Shown: positions 1 to 7,976, counted from the stretch's first letter. The stretch is 16,861 nt of DNA from Alphaproteobacteria bacterium (GCA_013152615.1 JAADGA010000233.1:1-16861), one strand, 5' to 3'. Notes: a model not told the origin generated them from the letters alone. Numbers and translations are program-made.

Positions 1-1023
1 CCCCGGTTGCAAATACCCCTGAGCATCCCACAGGAATTTGCGCGATGAGGCAAAAGCGAAATCACGGACATTTTTCGCCTTGAAATGCCATGTCTTGGTG
101 GTTGTCGCCCGTTTGGTTAAATTTTTAGCGGCTTCCCCGGCAGTAATGATCATCACCGGTTTTTTCGCGGTTCTGGCCTGTCGCAGCCGTTGTCGCTGAA
201 GTTTGGTCAGAACCTCCCGCGGGTTTTGCAGGACACCGGTTGCCGACACCACATGATCGGCCGGAACGGTAATGGAGACATCAAAATTGCCGAATTCGAG
301 GGTAAATTCCCCGCCGCCCAGAAACTGTTTGTTGGTCCAGCCATCATAATCTGAATAGACCGCCATCCGGGGATACCATTGGCTTATTTCATAAATATAG
401 TCGCTGCCTTTTTTAAAATATTCCTTACCGCCGCGGGAGTTGATTATTTTAGCATTGGGAATATTGTAAGACCAGTCAATGGAAAACCTCAAATTTTCGC
501 CCGGGCGCAGCGGCGTCGGCAGATCAATCCGCATCATGGTATCATTGACAGTATATTTCATATCCGCACCACCACTATCGGTTACCGCAGAAATTTTATA
601 GCCACCGGCAAAGCTTTGCTCATAGATCTTCTGGCGCATCGCCTTATAGGATGCCCTTGGCTTGTGAGCGGCAATCTCGGATTTATAATCTCCGGAATGA
701 CGGGCGAAGCGATTCTGGTCAAGCTGTACCCATAAATAGCTCAGGCTGTCGGGTGAATTATTATAATAGGTGATCTTTTCAGAGCCGGTGATCCGCTGTT
801 TTTTATCCTCCAGCGTCACATTGATTTTATAATCCGCCCGCTGTTGCCAGTATTTATATCCCGGCGCCCCGGAGGCGGTACGATAAACATTCGGGGTTGC
901 CAGATAACCATAATTCAGTTGATGAAATTTATCTTTCAACTGACTTGTCGTCTGGGCGCTGGCAGAATTAATGAGCAGTGGGGAGAGTAACAGGATTATC
1001 CCGGTCAAAATATATTTTTTCAT
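1..1023 (-). CDS. M1-family metallopeptidase precursor, N-terminal part (cut by window edge)
   Basis: The frame is open from an ATG at 1023 to the window edge, giving 341 residues with no stop. The first 22 or so residues form a signal peptide (MKKYILTGIILLLSPLL, small residues up to SASA, then QTTS), so the protein is exported. The following beta-rich region contains ITYYNNSPDSLSYLWVQLDQN and later ISQWYPRMAVYSDYDGW, EFGNFDVSITVPADHVVSA and FAFASSRKF, which match the N-terminal domain of M1 (gluzincin, aminopeptidase N-like) peptidases. The zinc motif HExxH and the downstream glutamate should lie beyond the window, so activity cannot be judged here. A weak ribosome-binding site (GGA) lies about 10 bases before the ATG. 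The gene sits 100 bases after thiD and appears to have its own promoter and operator. M1 assignment is firm; the physiological substrate is unknown. Confidence 0.85.
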   Translation of the reverse strand, partial: MKKYILTGIILLLSPLLINSASAQTTSQLKDKFHQLNYGYLATPNVYRTASGAPGYKYWQQRADYKINVTLEDKKQRITGSEKITYYNNSPDSLSYLWVQLDQNRFARHSGDYKSEIAAHKPRASYKAMRQKIYEQSFAGGYKISAVTDSGGADMKYTVNDTMMRIDLPTPLRPGENLRFSIDWSYNIPNAKIINSRGGKEYFKKGSDYIYEISQWYPRMAVYSDYDGWTNKQFLGGGEFTLEFGNFDVSITVPADHVVSATGVLQNPREVLTKLQRQRLRQARTAKKPVMIITAGEAAKNLTKRATTTKTWHFKAKNVRDFAFASSRKFLWDAQGYLQPG

Positions 1024-1041
1024 TATTAATTATCCAGATAC

Positions 1042-1098
1042 TTATTATTGGGCGTATTATTTATTATTGGTCATATTATTTATTATTGACCATATTTT
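1042..1098. repeat. Three tandem imperfect 19-bp repeats in the M1 peptidase leader
   Basis: Three consecutive 19-base units start at 1042, 1061 and 1080. On the plus strand they read TTATTATTGGGCGTATTAT, TTATTATTGGTCATATTAT and TTATTATTGACCATATTTT. They lie between the predicted promoter and the start codon of the M1 peptidase gene. Nineteen bases is close to two helical turns, so the units would present on the same DNA face, as expected for cooperative protein binding. They could also be a simple slippage product in AT-rich DNA. Confidence 0.8.
1068..1092. promoter_or_regulatory. Candidate operator: TGGTCA-N13-TGACCA inverted repeat
   Basis: Units two and three of the 19-bp repeat carry perfectly inverted six-base halves, TGGTCA at 1068-1073 and TGACCA at 1087-1092, separated by 13 AT-only bases. 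The element lies just downstream of the transcription start predicted from the promoter at 1103-1131, a position where a bound dimeric repressor would block transcription. No regulator gene is visible in the window. Confidence 0.4.
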
Positions 1099-1102
1099 CA
1101 GC

Positions 1103-1131
1103 ATATTATCCCCAGTGGAATGATTAATCAA
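1103..1131 (-). promoter_or_regulatory. Candidate housekeeping promoter for the M1 peptidase gene
   Basis: On the minus strand, TTGATT (1131-1126) is followed after 17 bases by TAATAT (1108-1103). The -35 box overlaps the last codons and stop of thiD. Predicted transcription start is near 1097, leaving a leader of about 75 bases that contains the 19-bp repeats. Confidence 0.5.
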
Positions 1132-1915
1132 GCGCTACCAGATGATTCAGCGGCCCGGCACCATGGCCAAACCCCGGGGCCTGTTCAATGGCTTTATGGA
1201 CGTATTTATGGGCGCGGGCGACCGCATCCGTCAGCGCCATCCCCTGACCAATGCCGGTGGCAACAGCGGAAGCCAGGGTGCAGCCGGTGCCGTGGGTATG
1301 GCGTGTCGGGATCAGCGGACTGGAAAATTCAGCAATACCCGACGCCGTCACCAGCACATCGGTCACCCTGTCCCCGGCAAGGTGTCCGCCGGTAATCAGG
1401 ACGGCCTGTGGTCCCATAGCGCGCAATTTCTCCCCGGCCTGCCTCATATCCTCAAGGCTGTTGATGCTGTCATGGCCGGTGAGCACCGCCGCCTCGGCCA
1501 GATTGGGGGTGATCAGCCGGGTCAGGGGGAAAAGGGCCGACGTCATGATAGCCACGGCCCGGTCATCCAGCAGACGATGGCCGCTGCTGGACAGCATAAC
1601 CGGATCAATAATCAGCGGAATATCACGATATTCAGCGAAGATCCGCGCAAGCTGCTCAACGATATCCGCCGTGCCCATCATCCCAACCTTGATCGCGTCC
1701 GGCGTTATATCCTTTAACAGCGTCGTCACCTGAGCCGCGACAATATCGGCCCGGACCGGATGCACGGCATAAACCCTGCGGGTGTCCTGTACCGTTAATG
1801 CGGTGACAGCCGCCATCGCATAACCGCCAAGGGCAGATATGGTCTTTATATCGGCCTGAATCCCGGCTCCGCCGCCGGGATCAGAGCCGGCGATGGCAAA
1901 AATTTTTCCGTTCAT
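1124..1915 (-). CDS. thiD: Hydroxymethylpyrimidine/phosphomethylpyrimidine kinase ThiD
   Basis: This 263-residue cytoplasmic ribokinase-fold enzyme phosphorylates hydroxymethylpyrimidine and then its monophosphate, giving the pyrimidine half of thiamine. Visible family motifs are AIAGSDPGGGAGIQADIKT at residues 6-24, the DPVM segment followed by SSSGHRLLDDRA in the middle of the protein, and the C-terminal anion-hole and catalytic motif HTHGTGCTLASA. Length is normal for the family (about 260-270). The ATG at 1915 lies 17 bases after the glmM stop and has no clear Shine-Dalgarno, so translation may be coupled to glmM. It is the last gene of the glmM-thiD unit. No other thiamine genes are in the window. 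A kinase for pyridoxal is the usual alternative, but the motif set fits ThiD better. Confidence 0.95.
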   Translation of the reverse strand: MNGKIFAIAGSDPGGGAGIQADIKTISALGGYAMAAVTALTVQDTRRVYAVHPVRADIVAAQVTTLLKDITPDAIKVGMMGTADIVEQLARIFAEYRDIPLIIDPVMLSSSGHRLLDDRAVAIMTSALFPLTRLITPNLAEAAVLTGHDSINSLEDMRQAGEKLRAMGPQAVLITGGHLAGDRVTDVLVTASGIAEFSSPLIPTRHTHGTGCTLASAVATGIGQGMALTDAVARAHKYVHKAIEQAPGFGHGAGPLNHLVALD

Positions 1916-1932
1916 CGTGGCTGGTCTATGGC

Positions 1933-3282
1933 TTACGCTGATAATGTTTCTACGGTCGCGACAATATCATTGACCACGGTTGCAATCAACGTGTCATCCT
2001 GACCTTCCGCCATTACCCGGATCACGGGTTCGGTGCCGGATTTTCGGATGACCACACGGCCACTGTCATTCAGGCGGTTTTCGCCGTCCCGGATCGCCGC
2101 TTTTACCCGGCTGTGGGCCAGCGGATCGGTCCCGTGCAGGTAGCGGACATTTTTTAACAGCTGGGGATAGGGCTGATATGAATTACAGACCTCACTGACC
2201 GGCTTTCCAGTAGCGACCAGCACAGACAATATCTGTAGCGCGGCAATCAGCCCGTCGCCGGTGGTGGCAAAATCACTCAGCACAATATGGCCCGACTGTT
2301 CGCCGCCCAGATTCAAGTTCCGCTCGCGCATGGCCTCAACCACATAACGATCGCCGACCTGGGTGCGGATAAGATTAACGCCGATGCTGTGCAGATATTT
2401 CTCCAGCCCGAGATTTGACATGATGGTCGCGACCACCGCATCACCGCGCAGAACACCGGTCTCTTTCATGTGTTTTGCCACCGTCGCCATCAACTGATCG
2501 CCGTCGATAATCCGGCCCTTTTCATCACAAATGATCAACCGGTCGGCATCGCCGTCAAGCGCAATGCCGATATCGGCATCATGCAGCACCACGGTTTCAC
2601 AAATAAGCTCCGGACAGGTTGAACCACATTGGTCATTGATATTCTTGCCGTTAGGGCTGACCCCGACCGCCACCACCTCGGCCCCAAGCTCCCACAGGAC
2701 ACTCGGCGCGGTACGGTAGGCGGCACCATTGGCACAGTCGACGACGATCTTCAGACCATCGAGACTGAGATGCTTCGGAAAAGTATTCTTGGCAAATTCC
2801 ATATAACGGCCAACAGCATTTTTCAGCCGCTGCGCCCGGCCCAGTCTTTCTGATGGCACCAGATGATCGGCGTAACCATTATCCATCCGCCGCTCAATTT
2901 CCAGCTCGATCTCATCAGACAGTTTATAGCCATCGGGGCCGAATAATTTCAGTCCGTTATCCTGAAACGGATTATGAGAGGCCGAAATCATTACCCCGAG
3001 GTCGGCGCGCAGCGAACGGGTCAGCATCGCCACCGCAGGGGTCGGCATCGGGCCAACCATAATCACATCCATGCCCAGAGAGATAAAACCCGAGGCCAGC
3101 GCCGGCTCCAGCATATAGCCCGAAAGCCGGGTATCCTTGCCAATCACCACCCGATGCTGATGATCTCCTCTGGTAAAATGTTTGGCTGCCGCCATGCCCA
3201 CCCGCATCGCGACCTCTGCTGTCATATTACCCTCATTCGCTTTACCGCGAATCCCGTCGGTACCAAAATATTTCCGTGCCAT
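1933..3282 (-). CDS. glmM: Phosphoglucosamine mutase GlmM
   Basis: GlmM converts glucosamine-6-phosphate to glucosamine-1-phosphate, a precursor of UDP-N-acetylglucosamine for peptidoglycan and lipopolysaccharide. The 449 residues match the family length. The protein opens with the diagnostic [15 protein letters not shown]. The phospho-serine loop [13 protein letters not shown] places the catalytic serine at residue 102. The magnesium loop DGDADR is at 243-248, the sugar-binding GGEQSGH around 326-332, and the phosphate-binding [11 protein letters not shown] at 413-423. All key residues are present. The ATG at 3282 is directly followed by the conserved start of the family, so the start is secure even though the ribosome-binding site is weak. 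It follows folP after a 110-base gap that carries a candidate promoter, and precedes thiD by 17 bases. Confidence 0.97.
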   Translation of the reverse strand: MARKYFGTDGIRGKANEGNMTAEVAMRVGMAAAKHFTRGDHQHRVVIGKDTRLSGYMLEPALASGFISLGMDVIMVGPMPTPAVAMLTRSLRADLGVMISASHNPFQDNGLKLFGPDGYKLSDEIELEIERRMDNGYADHLVPSERLGRAQRLKNAVGRYMEFAKNTFPKHLSLDGLKIVVDCANGAAYRTAPSVLWELGAEVVAVGVSPNGKNINDQCGSTCPELICETVVLHDADIGIALDGDADRLIICDEKGRIIDGDQLMATVAKHMKETGVLRGDAVVATIMSNLGLEKYLHSIGVNLIRTQVGDRYVVEAMRERNLNLGGEQSGHIVLSDFATTGDGLIAALQILSVLVATGKPVSEVCNSYQPYPQLLKNVRYLHGTDPLAHSRVKAAIRDGENRLNDSGRVVIRKSGTEPVIRVMAEGQDDTLIATVVNDIVATVETLSA

Positions 3283-3375
3283 GATTTCTTGCTTTTCTTG
3301 TTTCTGCTATTTCTCTGATAACACTTAAGGATTAACACATATTGAACAGACTATATAAACACAGTAACTATGGTG

Positions 3376-3404
3376 ATAATAGGGCAAAAATATCAGCCGT
3401 TCAA
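3376..3404 (-). promoter_or_regulatory. Candidate housekeeping promoter for glmM-thiD
   Basis: On the minus strand, TTGAAC (3404-3399) is followed after exactly 17 bases by TATTAT (3381-3376). The -35 box and the start of the spacer lie in the last codons of folP. The predicted start near 3369 leaves a leader of about 87 bases before glmM. The leader also contains GTGTTA twice, eight bases apart, of unknown meaning. Confidence 0.45.
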
Positions 3405-4490
3405 GGATATCCATAAATCCCGCGCCTGTCGGCTCTCACCCACATCATGCACCCGTAATATCTGGACCCCCTGATCATAAGCGGCCTGCCCCGAGGCCAG
3501 CGACCCCCCCATTCGCGACCGGGCAACCGGTTCGCCGGTAATCGCCCCGATAAAGCTCTTGCGCGATGTGCCGAGCAATAGCGCCACCCCCAGACCATGA
3601 AACAAGGTCAGGCCGTTAATCAGGTCAATATTATGCTGCACCGTCTTGCCAAAGCCAATCCCCGGATCAATGATCAGACGGTGACGGTCGATACCGGCCT
3701 GCTGGCATATCTCCAGCCGTTCCGCCAGATAATCATAGATATCCAGCACCACATCATCATAGTCAGGATTATGCTGCATCTGCTCAGGGCTGCCCAGACT
3801 ATGCATCAGGATCACCGGGCAATCGGCCCGTGCCATCATATCAAGCGATTTTTGGTCATGGGTCAGGGCGCTGACATCATTGACAATGGTGGCCCCGGCC
3901 TTTAAGGCAGCGGCCATGACCACAGCATTGCGACTGTCTATTGACAGCGGGACAGCGAGGTCTGCCAATCCTTCAATCACCGGAATGACCCGGTCCAGTT
4001 CCTGCTGAACAGAGATTTTTTCGGCGCCGGGCCGGGTCGATTCGCCGCCAATATCAATGATGTTCGCCCCGGCCGCAATCAAGCTGCGGGCGTGCGCTAT
4101 TGCCTGATCAGGCCGGTCATGATGTCCGCCATCGGAAAAACTGTCCGGAGTGACATTGACAATTCCCTGAATCAGGGGCCGACGCCACTCTGAAATAATC
4201 CTGCCCCCGGCTTTCAGCGCGGGGCGTACAGCAGATATATCCCGTAACCGCCGGGATATTTCCATCTGCTGAAGGGCGGACAGGTCGGCAATATCATGAC
4301 CAAGCCCGCTGACCGGCACCAGTATATCTTCCGCGCAGCCCCCGGCTTTGCGCACAATAATCCTGACGATGGTGAAAGCCAGTGGTCCCCCGGCCAGCCA
4401 CTGCGCCAGCCCTGCTTTCACCGCCCGTAATGCAGAAAAGCCCCTGAGTATCCCCAGGGGCTGTAGATAAATTTTGCCGGGCGCAGGCAT
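3393..4490 (-). CDS. folP: Dihydropteroate synthase FolP with N-terminal extension
   Basis: FolP condenses p-aminobenzoate with the pterin diphosphate to form dihydropteroate in folate synthesis; it is the sulfonamide target. The catalytic TIM-barrel starts near residue 105: GIVNVTPDSFSDGG (109-122), ANIIDIGGESTRPGA (142-156), the SIDS strand (183-186), IVNDVSAL (202-209), DPGIGFGKT (275-283), GTSRKSFIG (307-315) and the final RVHDV (346-350). All substrate-binding motifs are present. At 365 residues it is about 80 longer than the E. coli enzyme because of an N-terminal extension containing IYLQPLGIL and LAGGPLAF. I recall similar segments in other alphaproteobacterial FolP proteins, so I keep this ATG, 14 bases after the ftsH stop. 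A terminator-like hairpin lies inside this extension. The enzyme call is firm; the role of the extension is unknown. Confidence 0.95.
   Translation of the reverse strand: MPAPGKIYLQPLGILRGFSALRAVKAGLAQWLAGGPLAFTIVRIIVRKAGGCAEDILVPVSGLGHDIADLSALQQMEISRRLRDISAVRPALKAGGRIISEWRRPLIQGIVNVTPDSFSDGGHHDRPDQAIAHARSLIAAGANIIDIGGESTRPGAEKISVQQELDRVIPVIEGLADLAVPLSIDSRNAVVMAAALKAGATIVNDVSALTHDQKSLDMMARADCPVILMHSLGSPEQMQHNPDYDDVVLDIYDYLAERLEICQQAGIDRHRLIIDPGIGFGKTVQHNIDLINGLTLFHGLGVALLLGTSRKSFIGAITGEPVARSRMGGSLASGQAAYDQGVQILRVHDVGESRQARDLWISLNG
4436..4462 (-). terminator. Terminator-like hairpin inside the folP 5' coding region (weak)
   Basis: On the minus strand AGCCCCTG (4462-4455) and CAGGGGCT (4446-4439) form a perfect 8-bp GC-rich stem with an 8-base loop, followed by only four T residues (4439-4436). 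It lies about 40 bases after the ftsH stop and encodes the conserved-looking residues QPLGILRGF, so it could attenuate transcription between ftsH and folP or be a coincidence of codon choice. Confidence 0.25.
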
Positions 4491-4504
4491 CGGCTCACAA
4501 AGCC

Positions 4505-6445
4505 CTAATTTTCGGGCAGCGGATCAAAATTGCCTTTTTTATCCTTCTTCTTTTTCTTGTCCTTTTTGGTCTTGCTGCCACTGCTTGGCACCGACCCGGC
4601 ACTTGAGGTATTTTCCGGATTATCCTCATCGGAAAAATCCTTGTTAATATCTCTGCCCGCAATAATATTGTTAATATCTTCGCCGGTCAGGGTTTCATAT
4701 TCCAGCAGCGCATTGCCGAGTTTGTCAAGGATATCCCGGTTTTCGGTCAGGATATTCTTGGCATTCTGATAGCCGTCATTAACCAGCCTGCGGATTTCCT
4801 CATCAATCAATGTCGCGGTTTCATCGGAAACATCATGGCTGCGCGCCACCGAATGACCGAGGAAAACCTCTTCCTGATTATCGCCGTATTGCAACAGGCC
4901 GAGCTTCTCGCTCATACCCCATTTGGTTACCATTGAACGCGCCAGACTGGTGGCATGGGAAATATCACTTGAGGCCCCGGAGGATACCTTGTCATAGCCA
5001 AAACAGATTTCCTCGGCGACGCGTCCGCCCATAGACACCGCAAGATCGGCGTGCATTTTCTCTCTGGCATAGGAATAGCTGTCCCGTTCCGGCAGCCGCA
5101 TCACCATACCGAGCGCCCGGCCACGCGGGATGATAGTCGCCTTGTGAATGGGATCAGACGCCGGACTTTTTGCCGCGACCAGTGCGTGACCGGCTTCGTG
5201 AAAGGCGGTCATGCGCTTTTCATCCTCGCTCATCACCATGGAGCGCCGTTCAGCCCCCATCATCACCTTGTCTTTCGCCTCTTCAAAGTCTTCCATGCTG
5301 ATAACCCGCTTGCCTTTGCGGGCGGCAAGCAGGGCCGCTTCATTAACCAGATTGGCAAGGTCGGCACCGGAGAATCCCGGAGTACCACGGGCAATGGTGC
5401 GGATATTGACATCGGCGGCCAGTTTCGGCGTCTTTCTGATATGCACTTTAAGAATTTTCTCGCGGCCAATAATATCCGGGTTGGGGACCACCACCTGACG
5501 GTCAAAACGACCGGGACGCAACAGCGCCGGGTCAAGCACATCCGGACGGTTGGTCGCCGCCACCAGAATAACCCCGTCATTGGATTCAAAGCCATCCATT
5601 TCAACCAGCAACTGGTTCAGGGTCTGTTCGCGCTCGTCATTGCCGCCGCCAAGACCGGCACCCCGATGACGGCCAACCGCGTCTATTTCATCAATGAAGA
5701 TGATACACGGGGAGTTCTTTTTCGCCTGCTCGAACATATCGCGCACCCGGCTTGCGCCGACGCCGACAAACATTTCAACAAAATCAGAGCCGGAAATAGT
5801 AAAGAACGGCACGTTTGCCTCACCGGCAATCGCCCGGGCAAGCAGGGTTTTACCAGTGCCGGGCGGACCAACCAGCAAGGCCCCCTTGGGAATAGTGCCA
5901 CCCAGACGTTCAAATTTATGAGGGTCCTGTAGAAATTCAACGATTTCCTCCAGCTCCTCCTTGGCCTCATCAATACCGGCGACATCATCGAACGTCACCC
6001 GGTTATGATTTTCGTTGAGCAGCTTCGCCTTCGACTTGCCAAAGCCCATCGCCTTGTTACCGCCGCCCTGCATCTGGCGCATGAAGAATATCCAGACCCC
6101 GATCAGGACAATGATCGGTAACCAGCCGAGGAAAATACTGAGGAATGATCCGCGTTCTTCCGGCAGCGCCGTGATGTCAACCCCCTTGGCCCGCAGTTCG
6201 CTAACCAGACCCGGATAGCGCGGGGCGTAGGTATGAAATTCACTATTGACCCCGGACGTGTATTTCCCGACAATATCCTGACCCTGAATGGTAACTTTGC
6301 TGACCTGACCGCTCTTGACCCGGTTGAGAAAAGTGGAAAAGTCAATTTCGGTCTGTTTTGTCTGCTGCATCCCGCCGTTCAGGGCGGAATAAAGCGTCAA
6401 CAGCAGGATTATGATAATCGCCCATAAAGCAATATTACGTCCCAT
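4505..6445 (-). CDS. ftsH: ATP-dependent zinc metalloprotease FtsH
   Basis: FtsH is a membrane-anchored AAA+ protease that degrades misfolded membrane proteins and short-lived regulators. Numbering from the ATG at 6445 (646 residues), the first membrane helix is about 5-21, a short periplasmic domain follows, and the second helix is about 103-122. Walker A GPPGTGKT is at 193-200, the pore motif around 222-229, Walker B IIFIDEID at 248-255, and the second-region-of-homology segment [19 protein letters not shown] at 298-316. The zinc site HEAGH is at 416-420, with the third ligand in [10 protein letters not shown] (Asp494). The tail is unusually lysine-rich (about residues 625-637). The frame is open to a TTG at 6463, but GAAGGA at 6461-6456 is a good Shine-Dalgarno 10 bases before the ATG, and MGRNIALW is a typical alphaproteobacterial start. 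The gene has its own promoter region and is followed by folP. Confidence 0.97.
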   Translation of the reverse strand: MGRNIALWAIIIILLLTLYSALNGGMQQTKQTEIDFSTFLNRVKSGQVSKVTIQGQDIVGKYTSGVNSEFHTYAPRYPGLVSELRAKGVDITALPEERGSFLSIFLGWLPIIVLIGVWIFFMRQMQGGGNKAMGFGKSKAKLLNENHNRVTFDDVAGIDEAKEELEEIVEFLQDPHKFERLGGTIPKGALLVGPPGTGKTLLARAIAGEANVPFFTISGSDFVEMFVGVGASRVRDMFEQAKKNSPCIIFIDEIDAVGRHRGAGLGGGNDEREQTLNQLLVEMDGFESNDGVILVAATNRPDVLDPALLRPGRFDRQVVVPNPDIIGREKILKVHIRKTPKLAADVNIRTIARGTPGFSGADLANLVNEAALLAARKGKRVISMEDFEEAKDKVMMGAERRSMVMSEDEKRMTAFHEAGHALVAAKSPASDPIHKATIIPRGRALGMVMRLPERDSYSYAREKMHADLAVSMGGRVAEEICFGYDKVSSGASSDISHATSLARSMVTKWGMSEKLGLLQYGDNQEEVFLGHSVARSHDVSDETATLIDEEIRRLVNDGYQNAKNILTENRDILDKLGNALLEYETLTGEDINNIIAGRDINKDFSDEDNPENTSSAGSVPSSGSKTKKDKKKKKDKKGNFDPLPEN

Positions 6446-6455
6446 ATTTCGGGTA

Positions 6456-6461
6456 TCCTTC
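6456..6461 (-). promoter_or_regulatory. Ribosome-binding site that fixes the ftsH start
   Basis: GAAGGA on the minus strand ends 10 bases before the ATG at 6445. It overlaps the in-frame TTG at 6463, which therefore is unlikely to be the start. Confidence 0.7.
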
Positions 6462-6497
6462 AATCATTCAATTGGTGTTCAGAGGGTTGCTCTCTCA

Positions 6498-6538
6498 ATC
6501 ATATATTCATAAATAGGGCTTTTTCAAAGGCAAACAAG
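6498..6538 (-). promoter_or_regulatory. ftsH: Candidate overlapping heat-shock (sigma-32-like) and housekeeping promoters of ftsH
   Basis: On the minus strand CTTGTT starts at 6538, and 16 bases after CTTG comes CCCTATTT (6518-6511). This resembles the sigma-32 pattern CTTGAA-N14-CCCCATNT. Overlapping it, TTGAAA (6527-6522) is followed after 18 bases by TATGAT (6503-6498), a fair housekeeping promoter. ftsH is a known heat-shock gene in several proteobacteria, which fits. Predicted starts lie near 6504 and 6491, giving leaders of about 45-60 bases. The calls rest on pattern matching only. Confidence 0.45.
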
Positions 6539-6617
6539 CCAGCCGGAGCTTTTTTGTCATTTTATTCGCGTTATTCGCGATTTTCGCCTCATACGCCCAC
6601 TCTATCGCCTAATCATT

Positions 6618-6651
6618 GACAAATCATTGCCGGAGACAAATCATTGCCGGA
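6618..6651. repeat. Perfect 17-bp tandem duplication at the tilS 3' end
   Basis: GACAAATCATTGCCGGA occurs twice back to back (6618-6634 and 6635-6651). The second copy contains the tilS stop codon and final codons; the first lies just after the gene. A further partial unit (AATCATTGAC) precedes it at 6611-6620. The 195-base gap between tilS and the ftsH ATG otherwise holds the ftsH promoter region. Confidence 0.9.
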
Positions 6652-7927
6652 ATGTGGCGCAAAAGCCGGTTTCTTCACCGCCCGGCAGAAAATTTGCCAT
6701 AATCACCCGGTCTTCAGGGGTGATTATGCACGGCAGACTATCCCTGACAAGTTTGGCCAGCTTCTGCTGTTCAAGATCGGGATTCTGCTGACAGGCCCGC
6801 TGCCACTCATCATCCTCAAGCTTTTTTACCCGGCCCGCCACCGGCCCGTTTTCAATGATAAACCGCCAATCCCACAATGTGGTTGAATAGGCTTCAAGCG
6901 CAATGACTTCCCGAATCGCGGCCGCCTCGCGGCTGATCATAATCCGGCCCTGTTGCCGGGATGAAATAAGGCATCCGGCCAAAGTCTGCCCGGCAAAATC
7001 CGTCGCCTGCAACCGGTGATACAGCGCTTCCAGCTTTGCCAGCCGCGGCACATACCGGCCGCCGCCAATCCGGCGAATCAGTGCCGCCAGACAGCGCAGA
7101 ATGATTTCCTCATGGCCGGATAATAATATTTCAGGATTTATCTCACTGTAGCCTTCGGGAAAGAATTTTACCGCCGCCCGGGTCAAATCATCCGTCAGGG
7201 ATTTTAACAGCGACTGCACCCGTCCCATCCGCGCCGCCGTCTGCGCCATTCTGGGCACAGTAAAGCCGTCAATATCATTCTGCTGCAACAATTTGCGTAC
7301 TTTAACCCGGGTATAAAGCTGATTGTGATTGCTCGGGTCTTCAATCCAGTGCTGATCTTTTGCCCGCAATGTCGCCTCAAGCCGGGCGCGGGCAGTAAAC
7401 AGCAGGGGTCGGCAAATCGTGACCGCCGCCCGCCCCGGCAACGGTAGCGGATAGTCGGACCGGGGCCTCATCGCCGCCAGACCATCAACCCCGCTGCCGC
7501 GAAACAGGCGAATCAGGAAGGTTTCCGCCTGATCGCCCTGATGATGAGCCAAGAAAAGCCGGGCCACATTATGATCCTGACACCATTGCCCCATCAGACC
7601 GTAGCGGGCCTGCCGGGCCAGTTGCTGAATATTATGTCGCGGCTTGTCCCCGTTCCATTTTAGAATCACATGGGGAATATGGTATTTTCCCAGCCAGCGC
7701 CCGACCTCGCGGGCCTCCGCAGCCGAATCCTGACGCAGGTCATGATCAACCGTCAGCGCCGTGAGCGCAACATCATGCGCCTGACACCATTGTCCGAGCA
7801 TCAGCGTCAGTGCCAGACTGTCCGCACCGCCGGACACCGCCACCGCCACCGGTGCGCCCCGAACAGGGTCCAGCGCCATAATCAGTTCAGAAAATTCATC
7901 AGAAGTCAGGGGGTCAACCGTTTCCAT
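6641..7927 (-). CDS. tilS: tRNA(Ile)-lysidine synthetase TilS
   Basis: TilS uses ATP to attach lysine to C34 of the CAU-anticodon isoleucine tRNA so that it reads AUA codons; it is normally essential. The N-terminal PP-loop AVAVSGGADSLAL is clear, followed by the family motifs VDHDLRQDSAAEAREVGRW and FLAHHQGDQAETFLIRLFRG (glycine where many members have aspartate before DQAET). The C-terminal half is less conserved, as usual for the family. Two starts are possible: ATG at 7927 (428 residues), chosen here, or GTG at 7948 (435 residues), which lies at the edge of a tandem repeat with an AAAGG run directly against it. Neither has an ideal ribosome-binding site. It follows cpoB by 16 to 37 bases, depending on the start, and is probably cotranscribed with it. 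Confidence 0.93.
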   Translation of the reverse strand: METVDPLTSDEFSELIMALDPVRGAPVAVAVSGGADSLALTLMLGQWCQAHDVALTALTVDHDLRQDSAAEAREVGRWLGKYHIPHVILKWNGDKPRHNIQQLARQARYGLMGQWCQDHNVARLFLAHHQGDQAETFLIRLFRGSGVDGLAAMRPRSDYPLPLPGRAAVTICRPLLFTARARLEATLRAKDQHWIEDPSNHNQLYTRVKVRKLLQQNDIDGFTVPRMAQTAARMGRVQSLLKSLTDDLTRAAVKFFPEGYSEINPEILLSGHEEIILRCLAALIRRIGGGRYVPRLAKLEALYHRLQATDFAGQTLAGCLISSRQQGRIMISREAAAIREVIALEAYSTTLWDWRFIIENGPVAGRVKKLEDDEWQRACQQNPDLEQQKLAKLVRDSLPCIITPEDRVIMANFLPGGEETGFCATFRQ

Positions 7928-7944
7928 TGTTCCACAGATTACCT

Positions 7945-7976
7945 GCACCCTTTATTTGCACCCTTTATTTGCACCC
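7945..7976. repeat. 13-bp tandem repeat (2.5 copies) at the cpoB-tilS junction
   Basis: GCACCCTTTATTT is repeated perfectly at 7945-7957 and 7958-7970, followed by GCACCC at 7971-7976. It spans the cpoB stop codon and reaches the alternative GTG start of tilS, so the array makes up most of the spacer between the two genes. Confidence 0.95.

Noticed and set aside
379..735. A 118-codon plus-strand frame opposite the M1 peptidase gene
   Set aside because: The minus strand here encodes clear M1 N-terminal-domain sequence across the whole interval, and the plus frame shows no recognisable domain.
1142..1717. A 191-codon plus-strand frame opposite thiD
   Set aside because: It is fully antisense to ThiD, including its catalytic motifs, and has low-complexity glycine and arginine content typical of a shadow frame.
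3386..3411. A possible terminator at the folP end (ATATC and GATAT followed by T residues on the minus strand)
   Set aside because: The stem is only five AT-rich base pairs, and the same bases are better explained as the spacer of the glmM promoter candidate.
5051..5932. A 293-codon open frame on the plus strand opposite ftsH
   Set aside because: It lies wholly antisense to the highly conserved AAA and protease domains of FtsH, its translation is rich in histidine and arginine and shows no family motif, and no plus-strand promoter or ribosome-binding site stands out. It is a shadow of ftsH codon usage.
6529..6548. A plus-strand GGC-N6-GCC and GC-rich stretch ending in TTTTTT near 6542-6552
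   Set aside because: The possible stem is three to four base pairs and no plus-strand gene ends here, so it is not a credible terminator.
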